Shown here: in pieces, positions 25,695 to 34,449 of the stretch
Layout: the number at the start of each line of letters is the position of its first letter
How positions within the stretch are numbered: the stretch's first letter is position 1
Assembly (NCBI RefSeq): GCF_038738535.1
Contig: NZ_CP046128.1
Location: forward strand, 1,860,001-1,924,000
DNA from: Bacillus pumilus
Lineage (GTDB): Bacteria; Bacillota; Bacilli; Bacillales; Bacillaceae
Length of the DNA stretch: 64,000 nucleotides
Reading direction: 5' to 3'
Program-made: the position numbers and the translations under genes
Notes under the pieces: generated by a model
Database searches by the model: none
What the model saw: only the letters and a program-made list of their open reading frames with translations
Told to the model about the DNA's origin: nothing

Positions 25695-26723
25695 ATGTCC
25701 AAAAAGATAGAAACGAGTTTGAAGGCTTTTTTTCGTGACAAAACGATATTAGTCACAGGCGGTACGGGTTCGATCGGCCGTCAAATTGTGAAAAAATTAA
25801 CATCATGCTCTCCAAAGAAGATTATCGTCTTCAGCAAAGATGACAGCAAACAATACATGATGAAAAATGAGTATGCAGATCATCCAGAAGTTGCATTCGC
25901 TTTAGGAGATGTACGAGATGCAAGCCGCGTGAGACAGCTCGTCAAAGGCGTTGATATCATCTTTCATGCAGCCGCCTTAAAACAAGTACCCACTTGTGAA
26001 GACAATCCGTTTGAAGCCGTGCAAACGAATATTATCGGAGGGCAGCACGTCATTGAAGCCGCAATCGAACATGAAGTCAGTCATGTTGTCAACATATCAA
26101 CTGACAAAGCGGTTTCTCCGACAAATGCCATGGGTGCAACAAAATTAATTTCAGAAAAACTATTTTTCCAAGCAAACGAAAGTATTCCGAATCAAAAAAC
26201 GATGTTTTGCTCTGTGCGTTTTGGCAATGTGCTTGGATCAAGAGGTTCAGTCATTCCCATCATGCTCCAGCAGCTGTTAAATGAAAAACCTTTGACCGTA
26301 ACTGACCCTAATATGACACGTTTTTTTATGTCCATCGAAGAGGCTGTCTCCCTCACACTTCAAGCAGCAATCATGATGAAAGGCGGCGAAACGTTCATTC
26401 TCAAGATGGAGTCATTACAGCTTGCTGATCTCTTAAAAGCGTTTCATGAATATGCCACTCAAATCAATGTCGCACCCCCGGATATTCTCGTTGTTGGGAA
26501 AAGACCTGGAGAAAAGCTTCACGAAGAGCTCACATTTCAGCACGAAGCAGATGCACTATTTGAGCATGAACAATTTTATGCCATTTTACCAAGACCACAA
26601 CTGCACGCTGACTTTCAAAAAGTCGACTTAACCAATTACACATCAAATGAAGCGCCTCTCATTACAAAAGAAAAGCTATTCCACATCATTGAACAATTAC
26701 ATCACACGCATCATAAAAAATAA
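25695..26723 (+). CDS. spsM: Spore polysaccharide nucleotide-sugar dehydratase SpsM (uninterrupted)
   Basis: A 342-residue extended short-chain dehydrogenase of the PseB/FlaA1/CapD type (Polysacc_synt_2). The cofactor motif TGGTGSIG is near residue 24; active-site residues appear as STDKAV and GATK (the usual Tyr-x-x-x-Lys is Met-Gly-Ala-Thr-Lys in this subfamily). Such enzymes act as UDP-GlcNAc 4,6-dehydratases. The start at 25695 follows GGGGGAT. In B. subtilis 168 this gene is split by prophage SPbeta into yodU and ypqP; here it is continuous. It acts with cge and sps products in spore-surface glycan synthesis. Confidence 0.87.
   Translation: MSKKIETSLKAFFRDKTILVTGGTGSIGRQIVKKLTSCSPKKIIVFSKDDSKQYMMKNEYADHPEVAFALGDVRDASRVRQLVKGVDIIFHAAALKQVPTCEDNPFEAVQTNIIGGQHVIEAAIEHEVSHVVNISTDKAVSPTNAMGATKLISEKLFFQANESIPNQKTMFCSVRFGNVLGSRGSVIPIMLQQLLNEKPLTVTDPNMTRFFMSIEEAVSLTLQAAIMMKGGETFILKMESLQLADLLKAFHEYATQINVAPPDILVVGKRPGEKLHEELTFQHEADALFEHEQFYAILPRPQLHADFQKVDLTNYTSNEAPLITKEKLFHIIEQLHHTHHKK
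26100..26115 (+). other. Unoccupied counterpart of the SPbeta attachment core
   Basis: The 16 bases ACTGACAAAGCGGTTT code TDKAV in spsM. The SPbeta core known from B. subtilis codes the same residues with different third positions (11 of 16 bases the same by my alignment). No phage genes or duplicated core flank it. Confidence 0.5.
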
Positions 26724-26769
26724 AAAATCGTCACACGGAAGCAGATGCCTTCCATGTGACGATTTTTAA
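26722..26769. terminator. Strong terminator between spsM and msrB
   Basis: Thirteen-bp arms AAAAATCGTCACA (26723-26735) and TGTGACGATTTTT (26755-26767) with extra pairing inside; usable in both directions. Confidence 0.85.
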
Positions 26770-26774
26770 ATAGA

Positions 26775-27206
26775 TCAATCAAATAGATGTATCAAATCCC
26801 CATAGCCTTCTTTTTCAAGATCATCTTTTGGGATAAACTTCAAAGCGGCTGAGTTAATACAATACCGAAGACCATTTGGTCCTGGACCATCAGGAAAGAC
26901 ATGACCTAGATGAGAATCAGCTGTTTTGCTGCGCACCTCTGTCCGCACCATCCCATGGCTCGTATCCACCTTCTCCGCTACTTCCTCATCTTCAAGCGGC
27001 TTTGTGAAACTCGGCCAGCCGCAATGGGCATCAAACTTATCTAAAGATGAAAAAAGCGGCTTGCCTGAAATGATATCCACATAAATGCCTTCTTCTTTGT
27101 GATCCCAGAATTCATTTTGAAATGGCGGCTCAGTGCCATTATTTTGCGTGACTTCGAACTGCATTCGGTTTAATTCTTTCAGACGCTTTTCTTTTTCGTT
27201 TGTCAT
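26775..27206 (-). CDS. msrB: Methionine-R-sulfoxide reductase MsrB
   Basis: A 143-residue MsrB-family repair enzyme that reduces the R isomer of methionine sulfoxide in proteins, recycled by thioredoxin. GWPSF near 64 and catalytic Cys116 in RYCINSAAL are present. Its ATG overlaps the msrA stop (ATGA, 27203-27206), showing translational coupling. The order msrA-msrB and the size match B. subtilis (yppQ). Confidence 0.94.
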   Translation of the reverse strand: MTNEKEKRLKELNRMQFEVTQNNGTEPPFQNEFWDHKEEGIYVDIISGKPLFSSLDKFDAHCGWPSFTKPLEDEEVAEKVDTSHGMVRTEVRSKTADSHLGHVFPDGPGPNGLRYCINSAALKFIPKDDLEKEGYGDLIHLFD

Positions 27207-27739
27207 GATTTATCACTCCAATGGGACTCAATAAAACCCGCTCTGCCCGAACCGACATGATATCGTTCGTAGTGCATTTTGTTCTTTTTATAATAATGCT
27301 GATGATATTCCTCTGCGGGATAAAAAGGACCAGCATCTAAAATTTCTGTCACAATTGGCTTTTGGAAAGTGCCGCTTTCGTTCAGCTTCTCTTTCGATGC
27401 TTCTGCAAGCTTTCTCTGCTCGTCATGATGAACATAAATACCTGTGCGGTAGGACTCTCCTCTATCACCAAATTGCCCTCCATCATCTGTTGGGTCTATT
27501 TGCTGCCAATACAGTTCTAATAGCTTTTCATACGGGAAAACGTCTGGATCAAACGTGATTTGAACCGCTTCTCTATGTCCCGTTGTATTTGTACATACTT
27601 CCTCATAGGTCGGATTCACTGTATGTCCGCCAGTATACCCTGATTCAACTTTGATAATGCCCGGCTGTTCATCAAAAGGTTTAACCATACACCAGAAGCA
27701 GCCTCCTGCAAATGTGGCTAATTCTTGTTTTTCAGACAT
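27203..27739 (-). CDS. msrA: Methionine-S-sulfoxide reductase MsrA
   Basis: A 178-residue MsrA with the catalytic motif GGCFWC (Cys14) at the N-terminus and the conserved [12 protein letters not shown] and [11 protein letters not shown] segments. It repairs the S isomer of methionine sulfoxide. GAAGGGGG precedes the ATG. First gene of the msrAB unit, divergent from ypoP; in B. subtilis this operon is induced by paraquat stress, though no operator is obvious here. Confidence 0.94.
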   Translation of the reverse strand: MSEKQELATFAGGCFWCMVKPFDEQPGIIKVESGYTGGHTVNPTYEEVCTNTTGHREAVQITFDPDVFPYEKLLELYWQQIDPTDDGGQFGDRGESYRTGIYVHHDEQRKLAEASKEKLNESGTFQKPIVTEILDAGPFYPAEEYHQHYYKKNKMHYERYHVGSGRAGFIESHWSDKS

Positions 27740-27805
27740 ATTAGTGCCCCCTTCATTTAAAAAATGGTATCATCATATTATAACATGATGAAAAATAATG
27801 AAAAT

Positions 27806-27851
27806 GATACGACTTGTATACCTAAAATAAAAGAAAGCATTCTGTCGTATC
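27806..27851. promoter_or_regulatory. Inverted repeat between msrA and ypoP
   Basis: Perfect eight-bp arms GATACGAC (27806-27813) and GTCGTATC (27844-27851) in the divergent promoter region. A regulator site, perhaps for the MarR protein encoded next to it, is inferred from position only. Confidence 0.35.
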
Positions 27852-27876
27852 TTAAAATATAATGGGGGTTTAATGA

Positions 27877-28308
27877 TTGGAACAAAGAAAACAAATGATG
27901 TATGAAATGGATTCTTTACTGAGAACCGTATTTAAGCAGATCCGTTATGAGATTAACAGCCTGCTCGAAAACGAATTATCTCGGAATGAATTTCTCATTT
28001 TAAATCTGCTTCGTGAGCAAGGTGCAAAAAAAGTAACGGAATTTGCGTCCATTCTAGGGGTGTCAGCAAGCCATATCACAGCTGTGACCGACACACTCGT
28101 AGAAAAGGGCTGGATTACCCGTATCCGTTCTAAAGAGGATCGCCGCATCATCAAAATCCACTTAACCGATAAGGGTAAGGAAATTACTGAGCATTTTGAG
28201 AAAAAGAAAACAGAATACTTTATGGAGCGATTTGAGTCATTCGACGACGAAGAACTGAAAACAATGATCAAATTATTTAAAAAGCTGGATAAAAGTCAAA
28301 AGGATTAA
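27877..28308 (+). CDS. ypoP: MarR-family regulator YpoP
   Basis: A 143-residue MarR winged-helix protein. The recognition helix region (LGVSASHITAVTDTLVEKG, about 60-78) and wing (RIRSKEDRRIIKIHLTDKG) are typical. The likely start is a TTG at 27877, eight bases after GGGGG; an ATG six codons later has a poorer site. Ligand and targets are unknown. Position next to msrAB matches ypoP of B. subtilis. Confidence 0.82.
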   Translation: MEQRKQMMYEMDSLLRTVFKQIRYEINSLLENELSRNEFLILNLLREQGAKKVTEFASILGVSASHITAVTDTLVEKGWITRIRSKEDRRIIKIHLTDKGKEITEHFEKKKTEYFMERFESFDDEELKTMIKLFKKLDKSQKD

Positions 28309-28362
28309 GCATAGATTTTAGCGCTCTGGACATGCTACGGATAAAAAGAGGTGGAATGAACC

Positions 28363-28623
28363 ATGACAAGCCCTTATCTTTGTCCAAACTGTAAAACAAA
28401 CAGAACTCGCTTTAATCTGATTGAGCAGCTTTCAGAACCTGTGAAGCTGGATCCTGCGACCGGAGCAGTTGTCGAAAGATACGAAGGAGAGCAGCTTTCT
28501 CCTTTTCACGTGAGCTATCAAGGTCCTCAAATAAAAGTCCAGTGCGGCGTTTGTGGTTTAATTGAGGATGAAAAAACGTTCATTAAGCTAGCCGAATATC
28601 ATCAATATTCTTCTCCTTCTTAA
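28363..28623 (+). CDS. Putative zinc-ribbon protein, 86 residues
   Basis: Not recognised by name. Two CxxC pairs (CPNC at 7-10 and CGVC at 61-64) frame a beta-rich middle, so a zinc ribbon is likely. AAGAGGTGG precedes the ATG and the gene lies 54 bases after ypoP on the same strand, ending at a strong terminator, so the two may be one transcript. No catalytic residues are evident. Confidence 0.65.
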   Translation: MTSPYLCPNCKTNRTRFNLIEQLSEPVKLDPATGAVVERYEGEQLSPFHVSYQGPQIKVQCGVCGLIEDEKTFIKLAEYHQYSSPS

Positions 28624-28628
28624 CTTGC

Positions 28629-28658
28629 GGGCCTGACGGAAAACGTCAGGCTTTTTTC
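28629..28658 (+). terminator. Terminator after the zinc-ribbon gene
   Basis: GCCTGACG (28631-28638) / CGTCAGGC (28644-28651) with six Ts. Confidence 0.85.
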
Positions 28659-28743
28659 TATGCTTCTTTTGCCTATACAGATCGCCTTTTTCATGCATAC
28701 GCTACAAAAAACACCATCGCATAAGAAAGTAGGGATTGATGAC

Positions 28744-29409
28744 ATGCAGCAGCTCTCTTATCATGACTTTCCATACCGTCCACTCGCTGCGGGCTTCGAG
28801 CACCCTCAAAGCAGCCTTTCATCCAAAGCCTTTATTCGGCTCTTTCACGCTGCACCAGATCTTAGTGAGCTCGCTGTATATGTGAATCGGAATGAGGTCT
28901 TGAAAAAAATGCCTTACAGTCATTTGACAGCTTATATGGAGTGGGATGAGGGAATTTATGAGATAGAAGTGTTCAAGCTGGCTACAAAAGAAAGAGTTCT
29001 TCATTCTTGCATGATGATTAAACGTAGCGAGATTTACACCCTATGTATCACAGGTGCTCATGCAGGTTTTGCGCTGCTGACAGAGCGGCAAGACCCTGTG
29101 ATTCAACACGAGGACCTGTCAGCCCTTACATTTGTCCATCTGTCTCCAGACCTTCCTTCCATTGATATATATGAACGTGATCAAGGGGTGTTATCAAAGG
29201 AGCTTCATTATGTAAACGGCACTCACATTCATCATTTCTCCCCGAATAAATATCATTTTGAATTGAAAGCTGCTGGCACTCAAAGTATACTGCTTGATAT
29301 CCCCAAAGTTCATCTGCAAGCAAATCGCGCATACCTTATTCTGCTTCATGGCTTTGCTAACGGAGAGCCAGAGCTTATGGCGAAGGTGGTCTTGTCTCAG
29401 CAAATATAA
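28744..29409 (+). CDS. DUF4397 domain protein
   Basis: A 221-residue beta-rich protein with two copies of the DUF4397 pattern: FIRLFHAAPDLSELAVYVN (near 30) and LTFVHLSPDLPSIDIYE (near 130). DUF4397 domains are Ig-like and usually secreted, but no signal peptide is seen here at the start at 28744 (GTAGGG upstream). A longer frame to 28660 begins with hydrophobic residues but has no ribosome site and overlaps the preceding terminator. Function unknown; B. subtilis 168 equivalent not recalled. Confidence 0.62.
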   Translation: MQQLSYHDFPYRPLAAGFEHPQSSLSSKAFIRLFHAAPDLSELAVYVNRNEVLKKMPYSHLTAYMEWDEGIYEIEVFKLATKERVLHSCMMIKRSEIYTLCITGAHAGFALLTERQDPVIQHEDLSALTFVHLSPDLPSIDIYERDQGVLSKELHYVNGTHIHHFSPNKYHFELKAAGTQSILLDIPKVHLQANRAYLILLHGFANGEPELMAKVVLSQQI

Positions 29410-29444
29410 AAAAGAGCCTTTCCTCAATGGAAAAGGCTCTTTAC
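29409..29444. terminator. Terminator between the DUF4397 gene and ypmT
   Basis: Arms near AAAGAGCCTTT (29411-29421) and AAAAGGCTCTTT (29431-29442), between convergent genes. Confidence 0.8.
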
Positions 29445-29638
29445 GAGACATCTTCAGCTTTTTCTTGCTTTTGAAAATCAAAAGCAAGAATCATGATACC
29501 TAGAAATAATGCACAATAGGCAATATTTAAGTAAAACTGATCGATATTTTCTGCTCTTAAATCAGTGGCAGCTGTAATGCCAAAGTACGCAGCAAATAAA
29601 AGCGACAGTAAACTAAAATATTGATAGACTCGCTTCAT
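29441..29638 (-). CDS. ypmT: YpmT small membrane protein
   Basis: A 65-residue protein with two hydrophobic helices (about 4-24 and 36-55). GTCAGGAGTGA precedes the ATG. It is the last gene of the ypmQRST run. B. subtilis YpmT has the same size and position; function unknown. Confidence 0.8.
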   Translation of the reverse strand: MKRVYQYFSLLSLLFAAYFGITAATDLRAENIDQFYLNIAYCALFLGIMILAFDFQKQEKAEDVS

Positions 29639-29660
29639 GATTTCACTCCTGACTCACTTT

Positions 29661-30227
29661 CTATTGCTTTGGATGATAATATGAGAACTCAATTTCATCG
29701 TTCTCTAGATCAATTTTGTTTGCTTTCACATACATATCATTCGTCAGTGGCATTTCTGAAAGGCGTACTTCAACCGTTTTTTGATCCGGTTTCACATGAA
29801 CGAATTCTGGCAGTTCATAGAACTGGCCCATGTAGCTTAAAACAAAACTAATCGGAATGCTCAATTGTCCAATTGAAAGGCCATCCACTTTCAACAGCAC
29901 ATCACCATTATCTTCGACAGTTGGCGTAAAAGAGACGTTTGCATCAATAGTCGAAGAGAAAGCTTTAATTGCGCCTGTTACTTTCACATCTTGATCGATC
30001 GCCACATGAAAATCTGGCATATCACTTGATCCTTGATTTTTCAAGTAATCATTGATAAAGCTGGTGAGCGATTCCTTTGAGCTAGATATATTAAAAGAAT
30101 ACTCGCTTTTTAATTCTTTAGTTGAAGCGGATTGACCGCCTGGCAGCATCATCAAAATACCGCAGGCAAGAACAATCAATAGATTGATTGCAAGTAAAAT
30201 AAAAAATAAGCTTTTCCACTTTTTCAT
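29661..30227 (-). CDS. ypmS: YpmS, DUF2140 membrane-anchored protein
   Basis: A 188-residue protein with one N-terminal membrane helix (about 7-27) and an extracytoplasmic beta-rich domain (DUF2140). AGGGTGA, lying at the end of ypmR, precedes its ATG, with nine bases between the genes. It is conserved next to the lipase-like YpmR, so a shared envelope-lipid task is plausible but not shown. Confidence 0.82.
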   Translation of the reverse strand: MKKWKSLFFILLAINLLIVLACGILMMLPGGQSASTKELKSEYSFNISSSKESLTSFINDYLKNQGSSDMPDFHVAIDQDVKVTGAIKAFSSTIDANVSFTPTVEDNGDVLLKVDGLSIGQLSIPISFVLSYMGQFYELPEFVHVKPDQKTVEVRLSEMPLTNDMYVKANKIDLENDEIEFSYYHPKQ

Positions 30228-30236
30228 ACGTTCACC

Positions 30237-31052
30237 CTATTCCTTCGGCAGTCCTTCTTTTTTCACTTTGGAGAATAAACGATTTGCCATAAGAGAGTAC
30301 CCCTTTTGGTTTGGGTGGAAATCATCATCTGCCAGTAATTTTTCATCAGAATCTTCCTCAAATAAATCTGCTACATTGATCATATCAGCGTTGCCGTCTT
30401 TTTTCAGTTCCTTTTTGGCAGCGGCATTCCAATCTTTGACGACTTCATCAATATCTCGCAGCTCAGACAAACTGAACTTAAAGGGATTGTACATGCTGAC
30501 ATACATGATCTTCGCATGATCATTGTGCTGTCTCAATTGAGCAAGAATGGTTTTAAAGCGCTCCTCAAAAGGACCCTGCTCTTTTTGAAAAGGAGCAAAC
30601 GTCAAATTGAGCACATTTTGATGGACAACATGCATTAAGTCATTGCCGCCGATCGTAAAGAAAATATAGTCAGCGTCTTTCAGTCCGTCTTGCACCTTTT
30701 TTTCTTTTAATCTTTTTAATAAATCTACCGTTCTACTGCCTTTAATGGCATAATTTTTTAATGTGACAGATTGCACGCCGTCCACCGCTTCTAACTTGTC
30801 ACGGGTCATGCCTGCATATCCTTTTTTATGTTGATCTCCGATTCCTTCTGTTAAGGAATCTCCAACCGCTGCGATCGTAATATGTTCTTTTACGTCTTGT
30901 GTGTCTTCTAGTTTATCCTTTATGCCAGCCTCTTGCGCGGAACATGCAGAAAGAACAAAAGCTAGAGACATCACAATCAAAATCAAACGAGCCTTCAAAC
31001 GATGATGTCCCTCCTTTTTCTGATTAAAAAAGTGTATCATGTTTTCGCTCAT
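30237..31052 (-). CDS. ypmR: YpmR, SGNH/GDSL-type lipase lipoprotein
   Basis: A 271-residue exported esterase-family protein. The signal (about 18-36) ends in LSAC, a lipobox. SGNH blocks: GDSLTEG (Ser near 66), GGND (near 134) and the C-terminal DDFHPN catalytic Asp-His. Substrate unknown; relatives cut acyl esters. AAGGATG precedes the start. It stands between ypmQ and ypmS as in B. subtilis. Confidence 0.85.
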   Translation of the reverse strand: MSENMIHFFNQKKEGHHRLKARLILIVMSLAFVLSACSAQEAGIKDKLEDTQDVKEHITIAAVGDSLTEGIGDQHKKGYAGMTRDKLEAVDGVQSVTLKNYAIKGSRTVDLLKRLKEKKVQDGLKDADYIFFTIGGNDLMHVVHQNVLNLTFAPFQKEQGPFEERFKTILAQLRQHNDHAKIMYVSMYNPFKFSLSELRDIDEVVKDWNAAAKKELKKDGNADMINVADLFEEDSDEKLLADDDFHPNQKGYSLMANRLFSKVKKEGLPKE

Positions 31053-31067
31053 TTGAACATCCTTATG

Positions 31068-31658
31068 CTAGCTTCGATTCAGCGTTTTGATGTCCTTGAT
31101 AATTTCATCATAAGGTGTATTTTGTACGCCATCATAATTTTTCATCACTTTCCCTTCTTGATCAACTAGGAAAAACAATGACTGATGAATCACTTGGTCT
31201 TCATCTTCAGGTTTCTTCACAATGGTTTTAAAGCTCTTCATTGCGAATTTTTCGATTGCGGACTGTGAATAGCCAGTGAGAAAATCCCAATTTTTAAAGG
31301 ACAATGGATATGCTTTTGCAAATTCTTTTAGCTTATTCGGTGAGTCTACCTCCGGGTCCACGCTAAAGGAAATGATATGCGCATCCAATTTTTCTTCTTT
31401 TAACCGTTTTTGCAGCTCTGTCATATGAGCAGTCATCGGCGGACAGATCGTTTCACAGCTTGTGAAAATAAAATCTGCAACCCATACTTTCCCCTTCAAA
31501 TCATCCAATGACACCTTTTGACCATCCTGATTTTCATACTCAAACGGCTGTATTTGATAATTTAACGCATCTTTGATTTGTCCATTTGAACATGAGACTA
31601 AAAGAAGCACGCTTATGATAATAAGCGCACCAAGTGAGGCTCCCCTTTTTTTAAGCAT
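31068..31658 (-). CDS. ypmQ: YpmQ, SCO1/SenC-type copper-binding lipoprotein
   Basis: A 196-residue lipoprotein: signal ending LVSC (Cys23), then a thioredoxin-fold SCO domain with the copper/redox motif CETIC (Cys68, Cys72) and the His ligand in VIHQS near 161. SCO proteins help load copper A in cytochrome c oxidase. B. subtilis has another, YpmQ, exactly at this place. The start at 31658 follows GGGGATGG; the longer frame overlaps the degV-like gene end. A signal for export and both Cys support function. Confidence 0.85.
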   Translation of the reverse strand: MLKKRGASLGALIIISVLLLVSCSNGQIKDALNYQIQPFEYENQDGQKVSLDDLKGKVWVADFIFTSCETICPPMTAHMTELQKRLKEEKLDAHIISFSVDPEVDSPNKLKEFAKAYPLSFKNWDFLTGYSQSAIEKFAMKSFKTIVKKPEDEDQVIHQSLFFLVDQEGKVMKNYDGVQNTPYDEIIKDIKTLNRS

Positions 31659-31681
31659 GGTACGTCCATCCCCTTTTTCAA

Positions 31682-32524
31682 TCAATCGGTATAAAAAGTA
31701 AAGCCTATTGCGCCTTTTCCAGTGTGACACGAAATAATCGGTGTTGTGTAGGCGATGTCAACAAGTGCTTCAGGTGTGTGATCAAGCAGCGCTGATTTGA
31801 GCTTTTCAGCGAGTTCTAATGCATCTGCATGCGCTATCCCAATGGCTTGAACTGTTTTTCCTTTCACGGCCTGTACATACTGTTTGGTCAAATAGCGGAC
31901 AAGAGCAGAATAGCTTCTCACATTCGCTTCCGGCGTGTATACCCCATCCGTTAAGCTGGCAATTGGTTTGATATGAAGAAGTGAGCCGATCAGCGCCTTT
32001 CCTCTTCCAATTCTTCCACCTTTCACGAGATTTTCTAATGTATCGATTGTGACAAATAGCTTTGTTTTAAGACGGATTTTATCCATTTCTTTGATGATGT
32101 CTTCACGGCTTGCACCATTTTTTGCAAGCTCTGCTGCTTTGCTGACTTGAAAACCTAACCCATAGGAAATAAAATTTGAATCAATCACCGTGATGTTTCC
32201 GTCTACCATTTTCGAAGCGCTTTCAGCAGTTTGAACAGTACCACTCATCCCACCCGTTAAATGGATACTAATGACTTCGCTTCCATCTGCTGTGAGCTTT
32301 TCATATAATTCGACGAATTGACCGATCGCAGGTTGAGACGTTTTCGGCAATTCCTCAGCGGCCTCCATTTTTTCAATAAATTCATCTGGCTGTATATTCA
32401 CTCGGTCAATATAATCAACCCCAGAAATGGAGATATTGAGCGGAATCACGTGAATGGATAGATCATTGATTTTTTCTTGCGGAAGGTCCACAGTTGAATC
32501 TGTTACAATTTTAATTTGTTTCAC
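31682..32524 (-). CDS. DegV-family fatty-acid-binding protein
   Basis: A 280-residue DegV (FakB-like) protein. IVTDSTVDLP opens it, followed by TSQPAIGQF and HLTGGMSGT (about 90-98), the residues that hold a fatty acid head group in FakB proteins, and GKGAIG near the end. FakB proteins present fatty acids to the kinase FakA. Start is GTG at 32524 after GGATGAG. Its place between ypmP and ypmQ appears to be an insertion relative to B. subtilis 168. Which DegV paralogue it is cannot be told. Confidence 0.8.
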   Translation of the reverse strand: MKQIKIVTDSTVDLPQEKINDLSIHVIPLNISISGVDYIDRVNIQPDEFIEKMEAAEELPKTSQPAIGQFVELYEKLTADGSEVISIHLTGGMSGTVQTAESASKMVDGNITVIDSNFISYGLGFQVSKAAELAKNGASREDIIKEMDKIRLKTKLFVTIDTLENLVKGGRIGRGKALIGSLLHIKPIASLTDGVYTPEANVRSYSALVRYLTKQYVQAVKGKTVQAIGIAHADALELAEKLKSALLDHTPEALVDIAYTTPIISCHTGKGAIGFTFYTD

Positions 32525-32638
32525 TATCGTCTCATCCTTGCTGTCTTAGTCTTTACTTATGATATTACCTTATTTCGTGCATACTTGAAAACAACTGTCA
32601 TGACGTTTTTAAAATTGTCACATTTTCTTCTTTTTATG

Positions 32639-32707
32639 AAAAAAATCTTTGCCAAGCTGAGCAGCTGTCATTTCAAAACGGCCGCTCACTCCACTTGACA
32701 AAGATTT
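32639..32707 (-). terminator. Long terminator after ypmP
   Basis: AAATCTTTGTCAAG / CTTGGCAAAGATTT arms (32643-32656 with 32694-32707), inner TGAGC/GCTCA pairing, then Ts on the minus strand. It ends the ilvA-ypmP transcript. Confidence 0.7.
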
Positions 32708-32711
32708 CTAT

Positions 32712-32963
32712 TTACGCATTGTGTTTCAGTGTAGGCTCCTGATAGATCTGCTCATATGTGCTCCACTTGACGTTACGTTTCACATCCTCTCTGAAAGAGT
32801 ATACAGCTCTCTTTCCTTTAGATACATAGACTTTTTTCAAGAAAGCTTCAAGTCTAAAGGTGAGCATGAAACCATACGTCTCATCTCCCTTTAGTACAGG
32901 GACTTCTGTTACCTTGATCTGAGCTCCATCCATCCGTCTAAAACATATTGTTTTGAGCAGCAC
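32712..32963 (-). CDS. ypmP: YpmP (DUF2535) protein
   Basis: An 83-residue basic protein with no membrane segment, starting at a GTG (32963) after AGAGGATTG. It follows ilvA by 36 bases on the same strand and precedes a terminator, so it is probably cotranscribed with ilvA. Length and neighbour match B. subtilis YpmP; function unknown. Confidence 0.78.
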   Translation of the reverse strand: MLLKTICFRRMDGAQIKVTEVPVLKGDETYGFMLTFRLEAFLKKVYVSKGKRAVYSFREDVKRNVKWSTYEQIYQEPTLKHNA

Positions 32964-32999
32964 AAACGATCAATCCTCTTTTCCAATGTTCTGTTAGGC

Positions 33000-34268
33000 C
33001 TAAATAAATAGGTGGAATAAATCTTGATCTTTATTCACTTCAACATAATGGAAGCCTTTTTTATTCATCCGTTCAATCAGTGCCGCATAGTCATCTCTTT
33101 CATTCAATTCGATGCCAACAAGCGCGGGGCCTTTGCTTCGGTTATTCTTTTTCGTATATTCAAAGCGTGAGATATCATCATTTGGACCTAATACTTCATC
33201 TAAAAATTCCCGAAGCGCTCCTGCTCTTTGCGGAAAATTGACAATGAAATAATGTTGAAGCCCTTCATAGATCATCGACCGTTCTTTGATTTCCTGCATT
33301 CTGCCAATGTCATTATTTCCTCCACTGACAATACAGACAACATTTTTCCCTTTAATCTCCTCGCGATGGGCATCCAGCGCTGCGATCGGCAGTGCGCCTG
33401 CCGGCTCTGCTACAATCGCACATTGATTATACAGCTCTAAAATGGTTGTACATACTTTTCCTTCAGGTACAAGACTGATTTTATCGACAACGGACTGAAG
33501 CGATGTAAACGTCTTTTCGCCAATCCGCTGAACCGCTGCTCCGTCTACAAACTTATCAATTGAATCAAGTGTCACAACCTTGCCCTTTTCATGGGAAGCA
33601 TGGAGTGAAGCTGCGCCAAGTGGTTCGACTGCAATGATTTCGGTTTCTGGGGCGATATTTTTGATATATGTACCAACTCCAGATAACAGACCTCCACCTC
33701 CAACACTTGCAAATAAAAAGTGAGGCTCCACTTCGATATCATTTAATATTTCTACAGCAGTCGTTCCTTGTCCTGCCATCACATCCAAATCATCAAACGG
33801 ATGGATAAACTCGCGCTTCTCTTCATCTCCGCATTTTACTGCTTCATGATATGAATCATCAAACGTATCTCCGGTTAAGATAATTTCAACATATTCTTTT
33901 CCGAAAAGCTCCACTTGAGATACTTTTTGCCTTGGTGTCGTGGCAGGCATAAAGATTTTCCCGTGGATCCCTAAATATTTACAAGAATAGGCAACACCCT
34001 GTGCGTGATTTCCTGCACTTGCACAGACAATGCCGTTTTCTAGTTTATCTTTTGGAAGCTGGCTCATTTTATTAAAAGCGCCTCTTAATTTAAAGGAACG
34101 AACTACTTGAAGATCCTCTCTTTTTAAGTAGACATTACATTCATATCGTTCAGAAAGTCGCTCATTTTTTTGAAGAGGTGTATGAATCACTACATCCTTC
34201 AAATTTTGATGGGCCTTTAAAATGTCTTTCACTTGAATTAGCGTGTTTTCTTTGAGCAACGGTTTCAT
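33000..34268 (-). CDS. ilvA: Threonine dehydratase IlvA (biosynthetic)
   Basis: A 422-residue PLP enzyme that deaminates threonine to 2-oxobutanoate, the first step of isoleucine synthesis. The PLP-lysine motif SFKLRGAFN (near 60) and glycine loop GGGGLLSG (near 190) are visible; one ACT-like regulatory domain (about 335-420) gives isoleucine feedback. ATG at 34268 follows AAAGGAT. Length is that of the short single-ACT form found in B. subtilis. Confidence 0.94.
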   Translation of the reverse strand: MKPLLKENTLIQVKDILKAHQNLKDVVIHTPLQKNERLSERYECNVYLKREDLQVVRSFKLRGAFNKMSQLPKDKLENGIVCASAGNHAQGVAYSCKYLGIHGKIFMPATTPRQKVSQVELFGKEYVEIILTGDTFDDSYHEAVKCGDEEKREFIHPFDDLDVMAGQGTTAVEILNDIEVEPHFLFASVGGGGLLSGVGTYIKNIAPETEIIAVEPLGAASLHASHEKGKVVTLDSIDKFVDGAAVQRIGEKTFTSLQSVVDKISLVPEGKVCTTILELYNQCAIVAEPAGALPIAALDAHREEIKGKNVVCIVSGGNNDIGRMQEIKERSMIYEGLQHYFIVNFPQRAGALREFLDEVLGPNDDISRFEYTKKNNRSKGPALVGIELNERDDYAALIERMNKKGFHYVEVNKDQDLFHLFI

Positions 34269-34449
34269 GTACAAGATCCTTTCTCTTTAACCTTATTTAA
34301 TTTGTCATTATAACATGAATATTCAAAAAATAAACCAATAGATCATGGATCAAGCATAAATTTCATAAACTTTTTCGTTTTTCTGTACATTTGGTTTTAT
34401 TGGGTGTTACAATTGAACCAATTAGAACCACAAAGAAAGGAATCACCCG

